DNA of 64,000 nt from CAZJQD01 sp964548165 [NCBI: uncultured bacterium] (GTDB lineage Bacteria; UBA8481), in the NCBI GenBank assembly GCA_964548165.1, contig CAZJQD010000007.1, positions 29,557 through 93,556 of the forward strand, read 5' to 3'. The translations under genes were made by a program, and so were the position numbers. Below the pieces are notes generated by a model, which saw only the letters and a list, made by a program, of their open reading frames with translations, was not told the DNA's origin and made no database searches. Positions 15,397 through 23,013 of this stretch are shown here, piece by piece; the first letter of the stretch is position 1; every line of letters starts with the position of its first letter.

Positions 15397-15975
15397 ATGA
15401 ATCGGGGCCTTCGAGCAGTCCTCCTGGTAGTCGCTATCGCGGTGACCCTGGCCATCCATCTCAAGACCAAGCGCCTGGAGAGCCCCAGCCTGAATACGAT
15501 GGTCGCGGGGCCAGAGGAGCGCGAAGAGTCGTCCTCCCTCCTCGGTCGCACGGCTCCCGAATTCGCCCTCCCGAACCTCGACGGGTCGACCCTGGCGCTC
15601 GCTGACCTTCGGGGCGAGACCGTGGTCCTGAACTTCTTCGCAACCTGGTGCGGACCCTGCCGCATGGAGATGCCCGACCTCTCGCGCTTCTCCACGAGCG
15701 CTCGAGCGCGCGGCATCCGCGTGGTGGGCATCGACGTGCAGGAGCCTCCGACCGTCGTGCGTGAGTTCGTCGCGTCCATGGCCCTCGCCTTTCCCGTGCT
15801 CCTCGATGAGGACGGCGCGGCGAGCGAGGCCTATGGGGTCGAGGCCTTTCCCACGACCCTCCTGATCGATCCGTCGGGCGCCGTCGTGGCCGTCCAGGTC
15901 GGCATGATCGAGAACTTCGACGAGTGGTATGCCGAGGCCTCGCGCACGTCCACCGCGCCTCCTGACCGCACGTGA
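15397..15975 (+). CDS. TlpA/ResA-type membrane-anchored thioredoxin
   Basis: A 192-residue thiol-disulfide oxidoreductase with an N-terminal membrane segment (about residues 5-22) and a periplasmic redoxin domain. The active site is FFATWCGPCRMEMP and the cis-Pro region is VEAFPTTLLIDPSG. Proteins of this group reduce or exchange disulfides outside the cytoplasm, for example in cytochrome c maturation. The gene lacks a ribosome site and appears to be transcribed leaderless. Its TGA overlaps the GTG of the ABC ATPase gene as GTGA, so it is translationally tied to the exporter; a second WCGPC protein follows the exporter. Confidence 0.9.
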   Translation: MNRGLRAVLLVVAIAVTLAIHLKTKRLESPSLNTMVAGPEEREESSSLLGRTAPEFALPNLDGSTLALADLRGETVVLNFFATWCGPCRMEMPDLSRFSTSARARGIRVVGIDVQEPPTVVREFVASMALAFPVLLDEDGAASEAYGVEAFPTTLLIDPSGAVVAVQVGMIENFDEWYAEASRTSTAPPDRT

Positions 15976-16976
15976 CCGCCGCGCTCGAATTCACGGACGT
16001 CAGCGTCCGTTACCGGAATACCTGGGGCCGCGGCGTTCAGGCCCTGGACGGAATGGACCTCGTCGTGGAGCCCGGAGCCATCTTCGGCCTCCTGGGTCCG
16101 AACGGCGCCGGCAAGTCGACGGCCGTCTACGTCGCGCTCGGCCTCATCCGCCCCCAGGGCGGGTCCTGCCGCGTCTTCGGCCGCGTCCTGGAACGCGGCT
16201 CCGAGGCCTTTCACGACATCGGCTATCTCCCCGAGGAAGCCCACTACCACAACGACCTGACCGTGCGCGAGGCGCTGACCATCTACGCGCTCCTCAGTGA
16301 TCCGGCGCGTTCGTGGCCCGTCGACGAGACGCTCGATCGCGTCGGCATGCTGGCCGCCGCCGACCGCCGGCTCGGCACCTGCTCCAAGGGCATGCGGCAA
16401 CGCCTGGGGCTCGCCCAGGCCATCATCCACCGGCCGCGCCTCCTGATCCTCGACGAGCCGACGCGCGGGCTCGATCCCGTCATCGTGCACTCGTTCCGCG
16501 TTGTCCTCGAGGAACTCGCGCGCGAGGGCACGACCATCTTCCTGAACTCGCACGTGCTCTCGGAGGTCGAGCAGATCTGCACGCGCGTCGCCATCCTCAC
16601 GAGCGGTCGCGTGGCGCTGACCGGGAGCCTCAAGGACCTCCTGCCCGTCGGCGAGGGATACCGCGTCCGCTACGCGACCGCGGACGGGAACGGCGGAGCG
16701 CTCCTTCACGGCGCCGTCCGGCGGGACGATCACTGGGAGGCTACCGTTCCCGAGGCCGCGCTCGACGCCGCCTGGACGACGCTTCGCGCCGGCAAGGCCT
16801 CCATCCTCCTCGTGGAACGCCACCGCCAATCGCTCGAGGAACTCTTCGTCCGCACCGTATCTACGGGCACGGTCTCGACCGGCACCGTCGCGACGGGCGC
16901 CATCACAGCGGGCGCCCACACCGCAGCCACCACTCCGCCCCACGTCTCGCCCGCATCGAAGGACACGTCCGCGTGA
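15972..16976 (+). CDS. ABC transporter ATP-binding protein
   Basis: A 334-residue ABC-2-type ATPase. It shows Walker A GPNGAGKS, the Q-loop region, the signature CSKGMRQRLGLAQA (Lys in place of Gly after the Ser), Walker B LLILDEPTRGLD and the switch His in NSHVLSEVE. A C-terminal extension after the ATPase ends in a Thr/Gly/Ala-rich tail of repeated VSTGT-type units. The GTG overlaps the thioredoxin stop, and its own stop overlaps the permease start, both as GTGA. With the permease it forms an exporter; the substrate is unknown, but the flanking thioredoxins suggest an envelope redox or copper-site role (inference). Confidence 0.93.
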   Translation: MTAALEFTDVSVRYRNTWGRGVQALDGMDLVVEPGAIFGLLGPNGAGKSTAVYVALGLIRPQGGSCRVFGRVLERGSEAFHDIGYLPEEAHYHNDLTVREALTIYALLSDPARSWPVDETLDRVGMLAAADRRLGTCSKGMRQRLGLAQAIIHRPRLLILDEPTRGLDPVIVHSFRVVLEELAREGTTIFLNSHVLSEVEQICTRVAILTSGRVALTGSLKDLLPVGEGYRVRYATADGNGGALLHGAVRRDDHWEATVPEAALDAAWTTLRAGKASILLVERHRQSLEELFVRTVSTGTVSTGTVATGAITAGAHTAATTPPHVSPASKDTSA

Positions 16977-17809
16977 GCCGCTTCGTCGTCGCCCTTCGCC
17001 TCAGCCTCCTGACACTCTCGCGGAGCTGGTTCTTTCTCGTCAGCCTCCTGCCGCCTGTCCTCATCCTCCTCTTGACCGGCGCCATCGCCGCCGGATTGGC
17101 CTTCTACCCCAATCTCGAGCAGGATCAGTTCCAGGCCTTCGGCTACCTGGCCGCGCTCACGATCTTTCTCTTCCTCTTCGGACTGGCGCTGATCCTGGGC
17201 GTGATCGCGGTCAAGCGCGAGCTCCGGGAGCGCTCGGTCAAGATGCTCCTCTGCCGCCCGGTCGGCTTTCACCAGTGGCTGGCCGCCCGGCTCCTCGGCG
17301 GCGTCATCGTGCTGACCGTGGCCGCCGTCGCCAACGGCGTCGCCCTCGCCGCGACACTCGGCGTCCTGGGCTTCCCGTTCGGTCGGGACCAGGTCATGGC
17401 CGGGTTCCTCGTCTATGCGTCGCTCATCGCGCTCTACGCCTACGCCGCCTTTCTCTCGACCGTGATGCACGAGATTCCCGCCGCCATGGTCGCTGTTTTC
17501 TTCAACGGCCCGATCTATCGCGGCATCGCCTATCTCGGCATGACCATCGCGAAGGGCATCGAGGCGGCCACAGAGAACAAGTTCTCCTCCGACCTCGTCA
17601 CCCGGATCTTCCAGGCCGTCTACGTCCCGTGGCCCGACACCTTCCTGCCCACCTCGCTCTTCACCATCCTGAACCTCGATGGCGCCAGCCACCCGTTCCC
17701 ACCGACCTTTCTCACGGACGGCGCCTGGGCCGTGCTCTATGCCGCCAACCTCATCCTCATCTTCTACGCCCTCACCGCCGCCGTCTTGCGCCGCCGCAAC
17801 TTGACCTGA
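16973..17809 (+). CDS. ABC-2-type transporter permease
   Basis: A 278-residue membrane protein with about six hydrophobic segments, including LSRSWFFLVSLLPPVLILLL, LAALTIFLFLFGLALILGVI and a last one near ANLILIFYALTA. The cytoplasmic turn VKRELRERSVKMLLCRP followed by a helix is typical of ABC-2/NosY-like permeases. The GTG at 16973 overlaps the ATPase stop as GTGA; the frame stays open far upstream through the ATPase gene but that part is out-of-frame shadow. NosY-type permeases work with an ATPase like the neighbour in maturing copper enzymes, one possible role. Confidence 0.88.
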   Translation: MSRFVVALRLSLLTLSRSWFFLVSLLPPVLILLLTGAIAAGLAFYPNLEQDQFQAFGYLAALTIFLFLFGLALILGVIAVKRELRERSVKMLLCRPVGFHQWLAARLLGGVIVLTVAAVANGVALAATLGVLGFPFGRDQVMAGFLVYASLIALYAYAAFLSTVMHEIPAAMVAVFFNGPIYRGIAYLGMTIAKGIEAATENKFSSDLVTRIFQAVYVPWPDTFLPTSLFTILNLDGASHPFPPTFLTDGAWAVLYAANLILIFYALTAAVLRRRNLT

Positions 17810-17832
17810 GAATTTTCGAGCTCCGAAGTCGT

Positions 17833-17862
17833 TTGGTCCTGCCGGCCATGGGGCAGTACACT
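17833..17862 (+). promoter_or_regulatory. possible promoter of the thioredoxin lipoprotein gene
   Basis: TTGGTC (17833-17838) and TACACT (17857-17862) are 18 bases apart, each matching consensus at about 4 of 6. The site lies 56 bases before the ATG and would let this gene be made apart from the exporter. Confidence 0.35.
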
Positions 17863-17918
17863 ACTCTTGTAGAGAACCCAATCACGGACCCCGCGTCCCT
17901 GGAGGAGAAGAAATCATC

Positions 17919-18557
17919 ATGATGACTCGCCGCGGCCTTGCCGCCCTGATCCTCTCGATCGGGATTCCCGTCCTCTATGCCTGCGACAGTGCCGCGGCCC
18001 CGACACCGGAGAAACCGACCTCGGCCACCGCACCCGCGGCCGCCCCCGCCTCCGCCCCTGCGGCAACACCCGCGACCGCGACCTCCGCGTCCGAGACTGC
18101 GGCAACACCGGCCGCGCCCCCCGCGGAGGCGCTCGGCATCCAACCCCTGCCCTTCAGCCGCATCGTCGAGATCGTCCAGAAAGCCCAGGGCCAGGTCGTC
18201 TTCTTCCACGTCTACGCATCCTGGTGCGGGCCGTGCCGCGTCGAGTTCCCGGAAGTCGTCGAGCTCGGTAAGCGCTATCGCGCGCAGGGGCTCAAGATGG
18301 TCCTCGTCTCCGTCGACGAGCGCCGCGGCGACCTCGAGACCTTCCTGCGCCCCCACAATGCCAACATGGTCTCCCCGGCCTACCTCATGACTGGACCCCA
18401 GCAGGAATTTGCCACGGGCCTGAGAACGCTTGGGGCCCACTTCGAGGGCGGAATCCCCTACACGGCCGTCTACGGCCGCGATGGCAAGCTCGTCACCGAG
18501 TGGACGGGCTCGCGGAACATGGCCCACTTCGAACGGGTGATCCAGCCGCTCCTGTAG
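17919..18557 (+). CDS. thioredoxin-fold lipoprotein (TlpA-like)
   Basis: A 212-residue exported protein. The signal peptide ends in PVLYAC, probably a lipobox, followed by an Ala/Pro/Thr-rich tether of about 50 residues. The redoxin domain has the active site VYASWCGPCRVEFP and the cis-Pro stretch GGIPYTAVYGRDG. The start is the ATG at 17919, or 17922, after a strong GGAGGAG. It differs from the first TlpA-like protein at 15397 in its anchor and linker, so the ABC exporter is bracketed by two distinct extracytoplasmic thioredoxins. Confidence 0.88.
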   Translation: MMTRRGLAALILSIGIPVLYACDSAAAPTPEKPTSATAPAAAPASAPAATPATATSASETAATPAAPPAEALGIQPLPFSRIVEIVQKAQGQVVFFHVYASWCGPCRVEFPEVVELGKRYRAQGLKMVLVSVDERRGDLETFLRPHNANMVSPAYLMTGPQQEFATGLRTLGAHFEGGIPYTAVYGRDGKLVTEWTGSRNMAHFERVIQPLL

Positions 18558-18610
18558 CGAATCGAGGGAGACGGTCTCCATTTTCCGAGATCTGCGCCGG
18601 ACCGCCTAGC

Positions 18611-20023
18611 GTGCGCCCGTTCTCCCGGCGGTTTCTCGGAGTCCTCCTGATCTTCGGCATCATCGGCGGGGGCCTCGGGCTCCGGCTCGCGCACGCGGCC
18701 GATCCCTTCCTGCGACCTCACGAGGACGACAACGCGCGCTACGGGCTCGCCGCGCGCAACCACCTCCGGCTGGGACTCGGCGCCACCCGCGGCGCGATCT
18801 GCCTGGCAACCGGCGGTCACGCACCGATACCCGGCGACTTCTACCTCAATCACCCTGCGACGCTCACCTACATCCTCGCCGGAAGTTTCGCCCTTCTGGG
18901 CGGGTCGCCGCTCGCCACGCGCCTCCCCGCGATCCTCGCTTCGATCGCCGGCATCCTGTTCCTCTTCGCGGCCACGCGCCGGCGCTTCGGCGAGAACGTG
19001 GCACTCCTTGCGGCCGGATTCCTCGCCTTCGCTCCCGGGAGCGTCTGGGCCGGCAGGCTCGCGGTCTTCCTCCCGTTCATCCTCCCACTGGGCGTCCTGG
19101 CGCTCGACCGCCACGATCGCGCGGTCAGCGCGGCGGCCGCGCGAGGAGGCGCCTGGTTCGGGGACACCGCCGTCGCTGTCGCCGTACTCGTCGCCACGCT
19201 CATCGACTGGGCCGGACTCCTCCTGCTTCCCGCGCTGGCCCTCCTCGGGCGGCGCGGGCTCGGCCTTCCCCTGCTGGCCGGCGCCGTCGCCGCCGCCTGG
19301 AACCTGGCCCACATCCTCTTCGTGGCCGGCTCCTCCGGCATCCTCGACCTTCTCGCCCACGCGCTCGGGCGAGCGGGCCTGGCCGGACTGGCACCCTCGA
19401 CGGAAGCGGTGCCCCATGCCGCGTTCGCATGGAGCAGCCTGCCGCGAATTCTCCTGTTCGAACACCTGCCCTACCTCTTCACGCCCTTCGCCGCGATAGC
19501 GGCCCTGGCCGGCCTGGCCCTGGCGGTCGCCACCCGCTCCTGGACGCCGCGGACGCGGTGGCTCGCGGCGCTCCTCTCCTGGGGCGCGCTCTATGTCGCC
19601 TGTTTCCCGCAAGCGGCCGCCGTCCACGATTACTGGGTTTACTATCTCCTGCCTGCCGCCGGCATTGGATTCGGCCTGGCCGTCGACCGCCTCGCGCAAC
19701 CGACGCCAGGCGGCGGCTCCGGCCTGGTCCCCCGTCGCATCATCGCCCTCTTGATCGTCCTCCTTTCCCTCGACCAGGCTCTCCGCATCCTCGAACGGCG
19801 CTACTGGAACGACACCGGGTGGTATAAGGACGCGTGGGAAGTCGTGGCCTTCGCCCATCGGGAAGGCGCCCGCCCCGGCGACACCGTGATCGTCCGCGAA
19901 CCCATCCACTCCTTCATCGCGCAGAACGCGATCGATTGTCGAGTTATCCACTCCCCGGAAATACCGCATACGATGGGGTTGATTCGCTCCGGCCCGCGCC
20001 TGAGAATGAACCCCGGACCTTAG
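18611..20023 (+). CDS. polytopic membrane protein, GT-C glycosyltransferase-like
   Basis: A 470-residue protein with about ten hydrophobic segments. Near the N-terminus, DPFLRPHEDDNARYGLAARN resembles the first periplasmic loop of dolichyl-phosphate-mannose/ArnT-type GT-C transferases, where a paired acidic motif (EDD here) acts in catalysis and metal binding; LNHPATLTYILAGSFALLGG matches the next conserved block. Such enzymes move a sugar from a lipid carrier. The GTG at 18611 is preferred because an earlier in-frame codon at 18500 lies inside the preceding gene. No clear ribosome site. Followed 3 bases later by sixA. Confidence 0.7.
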   Translation: MRPFSRRFLGVLLIFGIIGGGLGLRLAHAADPFLRPHEDDNARYGLAARNHLRLGLGATRGAICLATGGHAPIPGDFYLNHPATLTYILAGSFALLGGSPLATRLPAILASIAGILFLFAATRRRFGENVALLAAGFLAFAPGSVWAGRLAVFLPFILPLGVLALDRHDRAVSAAAARGGAWFGDTAVAVAVLVATLIDWAGLLLLPALALLGRRGLGLPLLAGAVAAAWNLAHILFVAGSSGILDLLAHALGRAGLAGLAPSTEAVPHAAFAWSSLPRILLFEHLPYLFTPFAAIAALAGLALAVATRSWTPRTRWLAALLSWGALYVACFPQAAAVHDYWVYYLLPAAGIGFGLAVDRLAQPTPGGGSGLVPRRIIALLIVLLSLDQALRILERRYWNDTGWYKDAWEVVAFAHREGARPGDTVIVREPIHSFIAQNAIDCRVIHSPEIPHTMGLIRSGPRLRMNPGP

Positions 20024-20026
20024 CGC

Positions 20027-20521
20027 ATGGATCTCTATCTCCTGAGGCATACGTCGGCCGCGGACCCGCATGGGTACGCCCAGGACGCCGACCGTCCGCT
20101 CACGGAGGCCGGCCGCTACGAAGCGGAGCGCGTCGCCGAGGCGATGCGGTGCCTTGGCTGGCAACCCGAGCTCGTCCTCACGAGCCCCTACCGGCGCGCA
20201 CGCGAGACCGCCACGATCGTCGCCGCCCACCTCAAGACCGAATCGCCCACGGACGTCGGCGGCCTGCTACCCGGCGCCGACCACATGGTGCTCCTGGAAC
20301 ATCTCTCCGCCCGTCGCGCGCAGGCGGTTCTGCTCGTCGGCCACGCCCCCGACCTCCCCCAGCTCCTGGCTCTCCTCTGTTGCGGCGAGGAGATCGTGAT
20401 GGCCGAGATGTCCAAGGGCGCGCTCGTGCATCTCCAGGCGGAACGCCCCCTGCGCAAGCGCCGCGCCCTCCTGCGATCGCTCATCCCCCTGCGCCTCGCG
20501 GCGCGCCTCACCCCGGACTGA
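20027..20521 (+). CDS. sixA: SixA-type phosphohistidine phosphatase
   Basis: A 164-residue histidine-phosphatase-superfamily protein that removes phosphate from His-phosphorylated proteins. It starts MDLYLLRHTSA, where the usual RHG is RHT, and keeps DADRPLTEAGR, LTSPYRRARETA and the second catalytic His in LLVGHAPDLPQL. Length and order fit SixA rather than the larger phosphoglycerate mutases. A basic C-terminus (RPLRKRRALLRSLIP) is added. It starts 3 bases after the membrane glycosyltransferase-like gene and ends convergent to the sigma-54 regulator. Confidence 0.85.
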   Translation: MDLYLLRHTSAADPHGYAQDADRPLTEAGRYEAERVAEAMRCLGWQPELVLTSPYRRARETATIVAAHLKTESPTDVGGLLPGADHMVLLEHLSARRAQAVLLVGHAPDLPQLLALLCCGEEIVMAEMSKGALVHLQAERPLRKRRALLRSLIPLRLAARLTPD

Positions 20522-20530
20522 TCGATCGCG

Positions 20531-20550
20531 GACCGCGCACTGCCGCGGTC
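20531..20550. terminator. hairpin between convergent sixA and response-regulator genes
   Basis: GACCGCG (20531-20537) pairs with CGCGGTC (20544-20550) across a 6-base loop. There is no long T run on either side, so it may be a weak bidirectional terminator. Confidence 0.35.
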
Positions 20551-20570
20551 TGCCGGTGGGATTCCGCCGG

Positions 20571-21923
20571 CTACTTTTCGATCCGGAACTTCTCCAGCCG
20601 ATAGAGAAACGTGTGGCGCGTCATGCCCAGGAGGCGGGCCGCCGCGGCCTGGTTGCCGTTCGTCCGGCGGAGCGCCTCGTCGAGGAGATACTTCTCCAGC
20701 GCGAAAAAGTCGATGCCGGCCTCCGGGAGTCGAAAGCCGTAGTCGGCGGGCGCGGCCGGCGCTCGTTCGCGCACCGATTCCGGGAGATCCTCCAGCCCGA
20801 TGGGACGCGCTTGCGGCGTGCCGGCGCCCGAGAGGATCAGGACGCGCTCGAGGACGTTCAGGAGTTCGCGGACATTGCCCGGCCACGCGGCCGAGCGCAA
20901 TGCGGCCATGGCCTCGGGATCGATCGGATGAGCGCCCAGGCGATCGCGCGCGATGACCTCGATATCCTCCGTTCTTTCCCGCAAGGGTGGCACGGCGATG
21001 GGAAAGACCTGGAGGCGATAATAGAGATCGGCACGGAAGCGGCCGGCGGCGACGTTCCTCTCGCAGTCGGCGTTCGTGGCGGCAATGACGCGGACGCTGA
21101 CCGTGCGCGACTTCGTCGCCCCGATCGGCGTCACCGCCCGATCCTCGAGCACGCGAAGCAACTTGGCCTGCGCGGGTAGCGGAAGGTCCCCGATCTCGTC
21201 GAGGAGCAGAGTGCCCCCATCCGCGCGGACGAAGACGCCGTCGTGATCGGACACCGCGCCGGTGAAGGCGCCGCGCCGATGGCCGAAGAGCTCGCTCTCG
21301 ATGAGCTCCGAGGGAATGGCCGCGCAGTTGACGGCCACGAAGGGTCCGGTCGAGACCGCGGACAAGGCGTGGATCCGCCGCGCCACCAGCTCCTTGCCAA
21401 CGCCGGTCTCGCCGGTCACCAGGACCGTCGTCGGCGTCGGCGCGACGCGATCGATCTGCGAGAGCACGTCGCGCATGGCGCGGGAATCGCCGAGAATGCG
21501 GTGTCGATGGCTCAGCTCGGCGCGGAGGTGATCGACCTCGCCGCGGAGTCCCGCCAGCTCCGCCGCCTTCTCCAGGGTCACCAGGAGCCGCTCGGTCGTG
21601 ACGGGCTTCTGCAGGAAATCGGCGGCCCCCTCGCGCACCGCCTCCACCGCCCGCTCGATCGAGCCATGCGCGGTCAGGACGATGACCGGCAGAAGCGGCC
21701 GAAGCTCCTTCAAGCGCGCCGTCAGCGCGAGGCCGTCCATGCCGGGCATCGCGAGGTCCGTGATCACGATCTGGATGGAGGCAAGGTCCGTCGCGAGGAG
21801 CGCGGAGGGATCGGCGAAGACGCGGACATGATGACCAGCCAGTTCCAGGCCAAGCGAGAGCGCTTCCCTGAGATTGGCATCATCGTCGACGAGAGCAATG
21901 TTCAGCGCGCGCCTCGCGCTCAC
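20571..21923 (-). CDS. NtrC-family sigma-54-dependent response regulator
   Basis: About 450 residues: receiver domain (acidic pocket VDDD, phospho-acceptor Asp56 in VITDLAMPG, Lys in FLQKPV), AAA+ domain (Walker A TGETGVGKE, sigma-54-contacting loop GAFTGA, Walker B GGTLLLDEIGDLP) and a C-terminal Fis-type helix-turn-helix (NGNQAAAARLLGMTRHTFLYRLEKF begins it). It should activate sigma-54 promoters when phosphorylated. The GTG at 21923 overlaps the histidine kinase stop as GTGA; a GTG 12 bases upstream is possible. With the kinase it forms a two-component pair directly downstream of the giant coiled-coil gene. I did not find a convincing -24/-12 promoter in the window. Confidence 0.93.
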   Translation of the reverse strand: MSARRALNIALVDDDANLREALSLGLELAGHHVRVFADPSALLATDLASIQIVITDLAMPGMDGLALTARLKELRPLLPVIVLTAHGSIERAVEAVREGAADFLQKPVTTERLLVTLEKAAELAGLRGEVDHLRAELSHRHRILGDSRAMRDVLSQIDRVAPTPTTVLVTGETGVGKELVARRIHALSAVSTGPFVAVNCAAIPSELIESELFGHRRGAFTGAVSDHDGVFVRADGGTLLLDEIGDLPLPAQAKLLRVLEDRAVTPIGATKSRTVSVRVIAATNADCERNVAAGRFRADLYYRLQVFPIAVPPLRERTEDIEVIARDRLGAHPIDPEAMAALRSAAWPGNVRELLNVLERVLILSGAGTPQARPIGLEDLPESVRERAPAAPADYGFRLPEAGIDFFALEKYLLDEALRRTNGNQAAAARLLGMTRHTFLYRLEKFRIEK

Positions 21924-22981
21924 GTCCGCCCCCACGCGAGGACAAACCGGGCGCCGCCCAGGGGGGAATCGTCCACGGCGAGCCGCCAGCCGTGAGCGTC
22001 GGCGACACCGCGAACGATGGCCAGTCCCAGGCCCGATCCGCCGGCCCGTCGTCCGACAAAAGGCTCGAAGACGGCATCGCGATCACCCGGCGCGATACCC
22101 GGACCCGAATCCTCGATGAGCAACCGCTCGGCCTCGACGCGAACATGAACTTCCGACGGTATCGGCTCCGAGCGCGCCGTCTTCGACCCTGAGGTTTCCG
22201 CATCGTCGCGAGCTCGGGTCGGGCTTCCCTTTCCGTGGCGCGCCGCGGCGACGGCGTTCTGCAAGAGATTGCGTATGGCTCTCTCCGCCAGTCCCGGGTC
22301 CGCGGAGATTCGGTCCGGCGCCCCGTCGACGTCGAGCGTGACGACGACGCCCGTGGCCGTCACGCGAAGAGCGGCAACCAGGCGCTCCACGAGCGGGGCC
22401 ATCGCCACGTTGACGCACCGAGCCTCGATCGGGCGGGCAAGATTGAGATAGTCACCCAACAGGGCCTCGATCCGATCGGCCTCCTCGGTCACGACATCGA
22501 GCAGGTGCGAGAGCCGATCGTCTCCCAATCGCGCGCGAACGGCCGGCGTTCCCAGCGCGCCGCCGGCCGCCGTGATCGTCTGGAGCGGATTGCGGACGTC
22601 GTGCGCCAACATCGCGGCGAGCTCGCCCACCCTCGCCAGGTTGCGCTGGCGCGCCAGCTCGTCCGCGTCCCGGACGCGCCGATCCGTCAGCTCGCCGACC
22701 AAGCCGCCGACCAGCAGGTAGAAGCCGAACTCGGCCACGAGCGCCGACGAGGATCCGCCGTAGAGCGCGTGGTGCTGGTGATGGCTTCCCACGAGAAAGA
22801 AGGTGGGGAGGTAGGCGACGATGACGAGCACGGCGGCGCCGAGACCTCCGGTCCGCCCGAACCAGACGGCGGCCAGGAGGACGGGGATCGTGAGGAGGCG
22901 AAAGTGCAGGAAGTGCGTGGGATCGTCGTGGCCGATGAGCCCGTAATGAAGGAGAAGAACGAGGGCCCCAAGGCCGCCCAC
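21920..22981 (-). CDS. membrane sensor histidine kinase
   Basis: About 353 residues. Hydrophobic N-terminal segments (LHFRLLTIPVLLAAVWFG, AAVLVIVAYLPTFFLVG, FGFYLLVGGLVGEL) are followed by the DHp phospho-acceptor LAHDVRNPLQ and an ATPase domain with NLLQNAVAAARHG, DSGPGIAPGD and GGSGLGLAIVRG. It lacks an evident large periplasmic sensor. The GTG at 22981 starts within the first hydrophobic stretch. The frame stays open upstream, and a CTG at 23017 would overlap the preceding stop as CTGA and give a complete first membrane helix. It pairs with the sigma-54 regulator, and its gene follows the giant coiled-coil gene, so signal input may come from that protein (inference). Confidence 0.9.
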   Translation of the reverse strand: MGGLGALVLLLHYGLIGHDDPTHFLHFRLLTIPVLLAAVWFGRTGGLGAAVLVIVAYLPTFFLVGSHHQHHALYGGSSSALVAEFGFYLLVGGLVGELTDRRVRDADELARQRNLARVGELAAMLAHDVRNPLQTITAAGGALGTPAVRARLGDDRLSHLLDVVTEEADRIEALLGDYLNLARPIEARCVNVAMAPLVERLVAALRVTATGVVVTLDVDGAPDRISADPGLAERAIRNLLQNAVAAARHGKGSPTRARDDAETSGSKTARSEPIPSEVHVRVEAERLLIEDSGPGIAPGDRDAVFEPFVGRRAGGSGLGLAIVRGVADAHGWRLAVDDSPLGGARFVLAWGRT

Positions 22982-23013
22982 GACGGCCAGGCGGAGGCGA
23001 GGGGACGTCGGGA

